Positions 4,593-5,816 of a DNA stretch of 5,816 nucleotides are shown here, piece by piece. Source of the stretch: Desulfobulbaceae bacterium (lineage in GTDB: Bacteria; Desulfobacterota; Desulfobulbia; Desulfobulbales; Desulfobulbaceae); NCBI GenBank assembly GCA_026990725.1, contig JALXCX010000244.1:1-5816 (forward strand), in the 5' to 3' direction. Each line of letters starts with the position of its first letter. The stretch's first letter is position 1. Under the pieces are notes generated by a model. That model was not told the origin of the DNA. It saw only the letters and a list, made by a program, of their open reading frames with translations, and made no database searches. Position numbers and translations under genes: made by a program.

Positions 4593-4600
4593 TCAGTTTA

Positions 4601-5816
4601 ATGCAGCAGATCGCACAGCTTTCCAGACATCTGTTTGATGAGATTACAGTACAGGATGTTCTTCAGACCCTGGAAAAAAAATATACCTTTACCGCCCAAC
4701 CGGTACAAACAAGCCAGGTCTTTTTTTTTGACACCTTTGACTGGCGTCTCTATGCAAACAACATTCTCTTCTTTCTGGATGATCAACAGCTCCATCTCAG
4801 GGATTTTGCCGACAACGCGCTCATAACTCCGCTCCGGCTCACGGCAAGCGCACCCCGCGTCTGGAAAGAGTTGCCGGACGGCGACATCAAAACCCTGCTC
4901 CTGCCGATTATTGAAATGCGGGCCCTGCTTGCCCAAACCAATTTTTCACTGACAACACAAAAAATCCTTGTTCTTAATCGGGACAAAAAAATCGTTGCCA
5001 GTCTCACTTTTTCCGAAATGGACAGCGACGGGGATGTGGCCCCTTACCGGTATGTCGATTTGAGGGCGGTAAGGGGATATAATAAATGGTTTCTCAAACT
5101 CGGCCGTGATCTTGAAGCCTTTGGCAATGCCCGACCCGACACCCTGGTTCACTTGCTGACGACTTCGCTTGCCGCCTGCGGACGTGCGCCTCTGGATTAT
5201 ACCTCCGGCCTGTCCCTTAAACTCCAGCCGCAAATGACCGGGCTCTCAGCCGCCAAAACCATCTACCGTACCCTGCTTGAGAGCATGCAGACAAACCTGC
5301 CAGGCATCCTGGACGATCTGGACAGTGAGTTTCTTCACGATTTCCGGGTAGCTATCCGGAGAACCAGATCAGCCCTGACATTACTAAAAGATGTGATTGA
5401 CCCCGAAGTAACAGTCCGCTTTAAAAACGATTTCCGCTACCTGGGCCAGATAACCGGCCCGGTTCGTGACCTTGATGTCTACCTGCTCTGCGAAAAAAAC
5501 TACAAGTCCAGACTTCCCGGATACCTGCTTGAAGGCTTACACTCTTTTTTTAACGACCTGAAATCCCAGCGAAGGGTGGAACAGAAAAAACTTATCAGGG
5601 CTCTTAATGGTGCCCGGGCCCAGGGAATACTTGACGACTGGCAACAGTTTCTGGCAAGCGAAGATGACAAAGACCTGGCACAACACAGCCAGACGCCTGT
5701 TGACCAATTGGCGAAAACAATCATAAGCAAGCGGTTTAAAAAGGTGTTACATGACGGCTCTGCCATTACCGACCAGTCTCCGGATGAGGCATTGCATAAA
5801 TTACGTATCCAGGGGA
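4601..5816 (+). CDS. CHAD domain protein with degenerate CYTH-like N-terminus (partial, runs off right edge)
   Basis: An uninterrupted frame of 405 codons from ATG 4601 to the window edge, with no stop. Residues 22-170 resemble a CYTH-like (triphosphate tunnel) domain: LEKKYTF (24-30), FFFDTFDWRLY (41-51) as the counterpart of the YFDT strand, and VRGYNKWFLKL (157-167). The ExExK signature is not intact, and the Arg/Lys residues expected after the YFDT strand are mostly absent, so catalysis is unlikely. The CHAD domain begins near 222: HDFRVAIRRTRS (246-257) is its hallmark basic helix, GPVRDLDVYL (286-295) its second motif, and the repeat LHKLRIQG (398-405) starts the second half, which is cut off. 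CHAD helical bundles bind polyphosphate through conserved His, Arg and Lys, and often accompany CYTH domains or polyphosphate enzymes. It is probably a cytoplasmic polyphosphate-binding protein. No signal peptide is visible. It is divergent from the cytochrome. Confidence 0.88.
   Translation, partial: MQQIAQLSRHLFDEITVQDVLQTLEKKYTFTAQPVQTSQVFFFDTFDWRLYANNILFFLDDQQLHLRDFADNALITPLRLTASAPRVWKELPDGDIKTLLLPIIEMRALLAQTNFSLTTQKILVLNRDKKIVASLTFSEMDSDGDVAPYRYVDLRAVRGYNKWFLKLGRDLEAFGNARPDTLVHLLTTSLAACGRAPLDYTSGLSLKLQPQMTGLSAAKTIYRTLLESMQTNLPGILDDLDSEFLHDFRVAIRRTRSALTLLKDVIDPEVTVRFKNDFRYLGQITGPVRDLDVYLLCEKNYKSRLPGYLLEGLHSFFNDLKSQRRVEQKKLIRALNGARAQGILDDWQQFLASEDDKDLAQHSQTPVDQLAKTIISKRFKKVLHDGSAITDQSPDEALHKLRIQG

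Larger units (their letters stand above)
4060..4600. other. 541-nt non-coding divergent control region between the cytochrome and CHAD genes
   Basis: Frames are short and unlike protein on both strands. The left third carries the leader and a sigma-54-like promoter for the cytochrome. The middle has two short palindromes and a repeated 10-mer. The right third has sigma-70-like promoter matches, a 6-bp hairpin and a small hairpin with a T run ahead of the CHAD gene. Other palindromic sites include ATCCCGGGAT (4192-4201) and GCTGA-TTT-TCAGC (4255-4267), both within chance expectation. No tRNA or known riboswitch was recognised. Confidence 0.7.

Noticed and set aside
4598..4936. 112-codon open frame on - opposite the start of the CHAD gene
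   Set aside because: The + frame carries recognisable CYTH-like and CHAD motifs and a good ribosome site; the - frame has neither.

Overview
The window reads as chromosomal DNA of a Gram-negative anaerobe, most likely a deltaproteobacterial (Desulfobacterota-type) sulfur- or metal-respiring bacterium. This is inferred from a large periplasmic multiheme cytochrome c of the octaheme tetrathionate reductase type, a CHAD protein with a CYTH-like N-terminus, and the mix of GTG and ATG starts. Nothing in the window fixes the genus, and no mobile element, CRISPR array, tRNA or rRNA was seen.

Layout from left to right. (1) The 3' end of an unrecognised gene on + (3-155, TGA stop). Its frame continues after the TGA as protein-like sequence up to a TAA at 249-251, one base from the next gene's stop. 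(2) A convergent YfcE/MJ0936-type metallophosphoesterase on - (252-968, GTG start). Its roughly 150-nt leader holds a strong stem-loop (1035-1079) and lies downstream of a perfect TATAAT. (3) Divergent from it, a 370-residue FAD-dependent oxidoreductase on + (1263-2375), resembling the family that is often fused to or found beside SelD. Its stop codon lies inside a 12-bp perfect inverted repeat (2339-2383). (4) Convergent to that, a ten-heme cytochrome c on - (2443-4059). (5) A 541-nt non-coding region (4060-4600) with a sigma-54-like promoter pointing at the cytochrome, two palindromes upstream of it, a repeated 10-mer, and promoter and hairpin signals pointing at the next gene. (6) A CHAD-domain protein on + (4601 to the right edge, open at its 3' end).

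The genes do not form one operon: neighbours alternate in strand, and each intergenic space has its own candidate signals. Functionally there are two redox proteins, a flavin oxidoreductase probably acting at the quinone level or in selenium/sulfur metabolism and a periplasmic electron-transfer or sulfur/nitrogen-oxyanion reductase. There are also two proteins of phosphate chemistry: a phosphoesterase and a CHAD protein, the latter from a family linked to polyphosphate. No direct pathway joining them can be shown here.

The points most worth a second look are the in-frame TGA at 153-155 (selenocysteine, nonsense mutation or true stop), the ten-heme expansion of an eight-heme family with a possible sigma-54 control region, and the two long RNA hairpins at 1035-1079 and 2339-2383.
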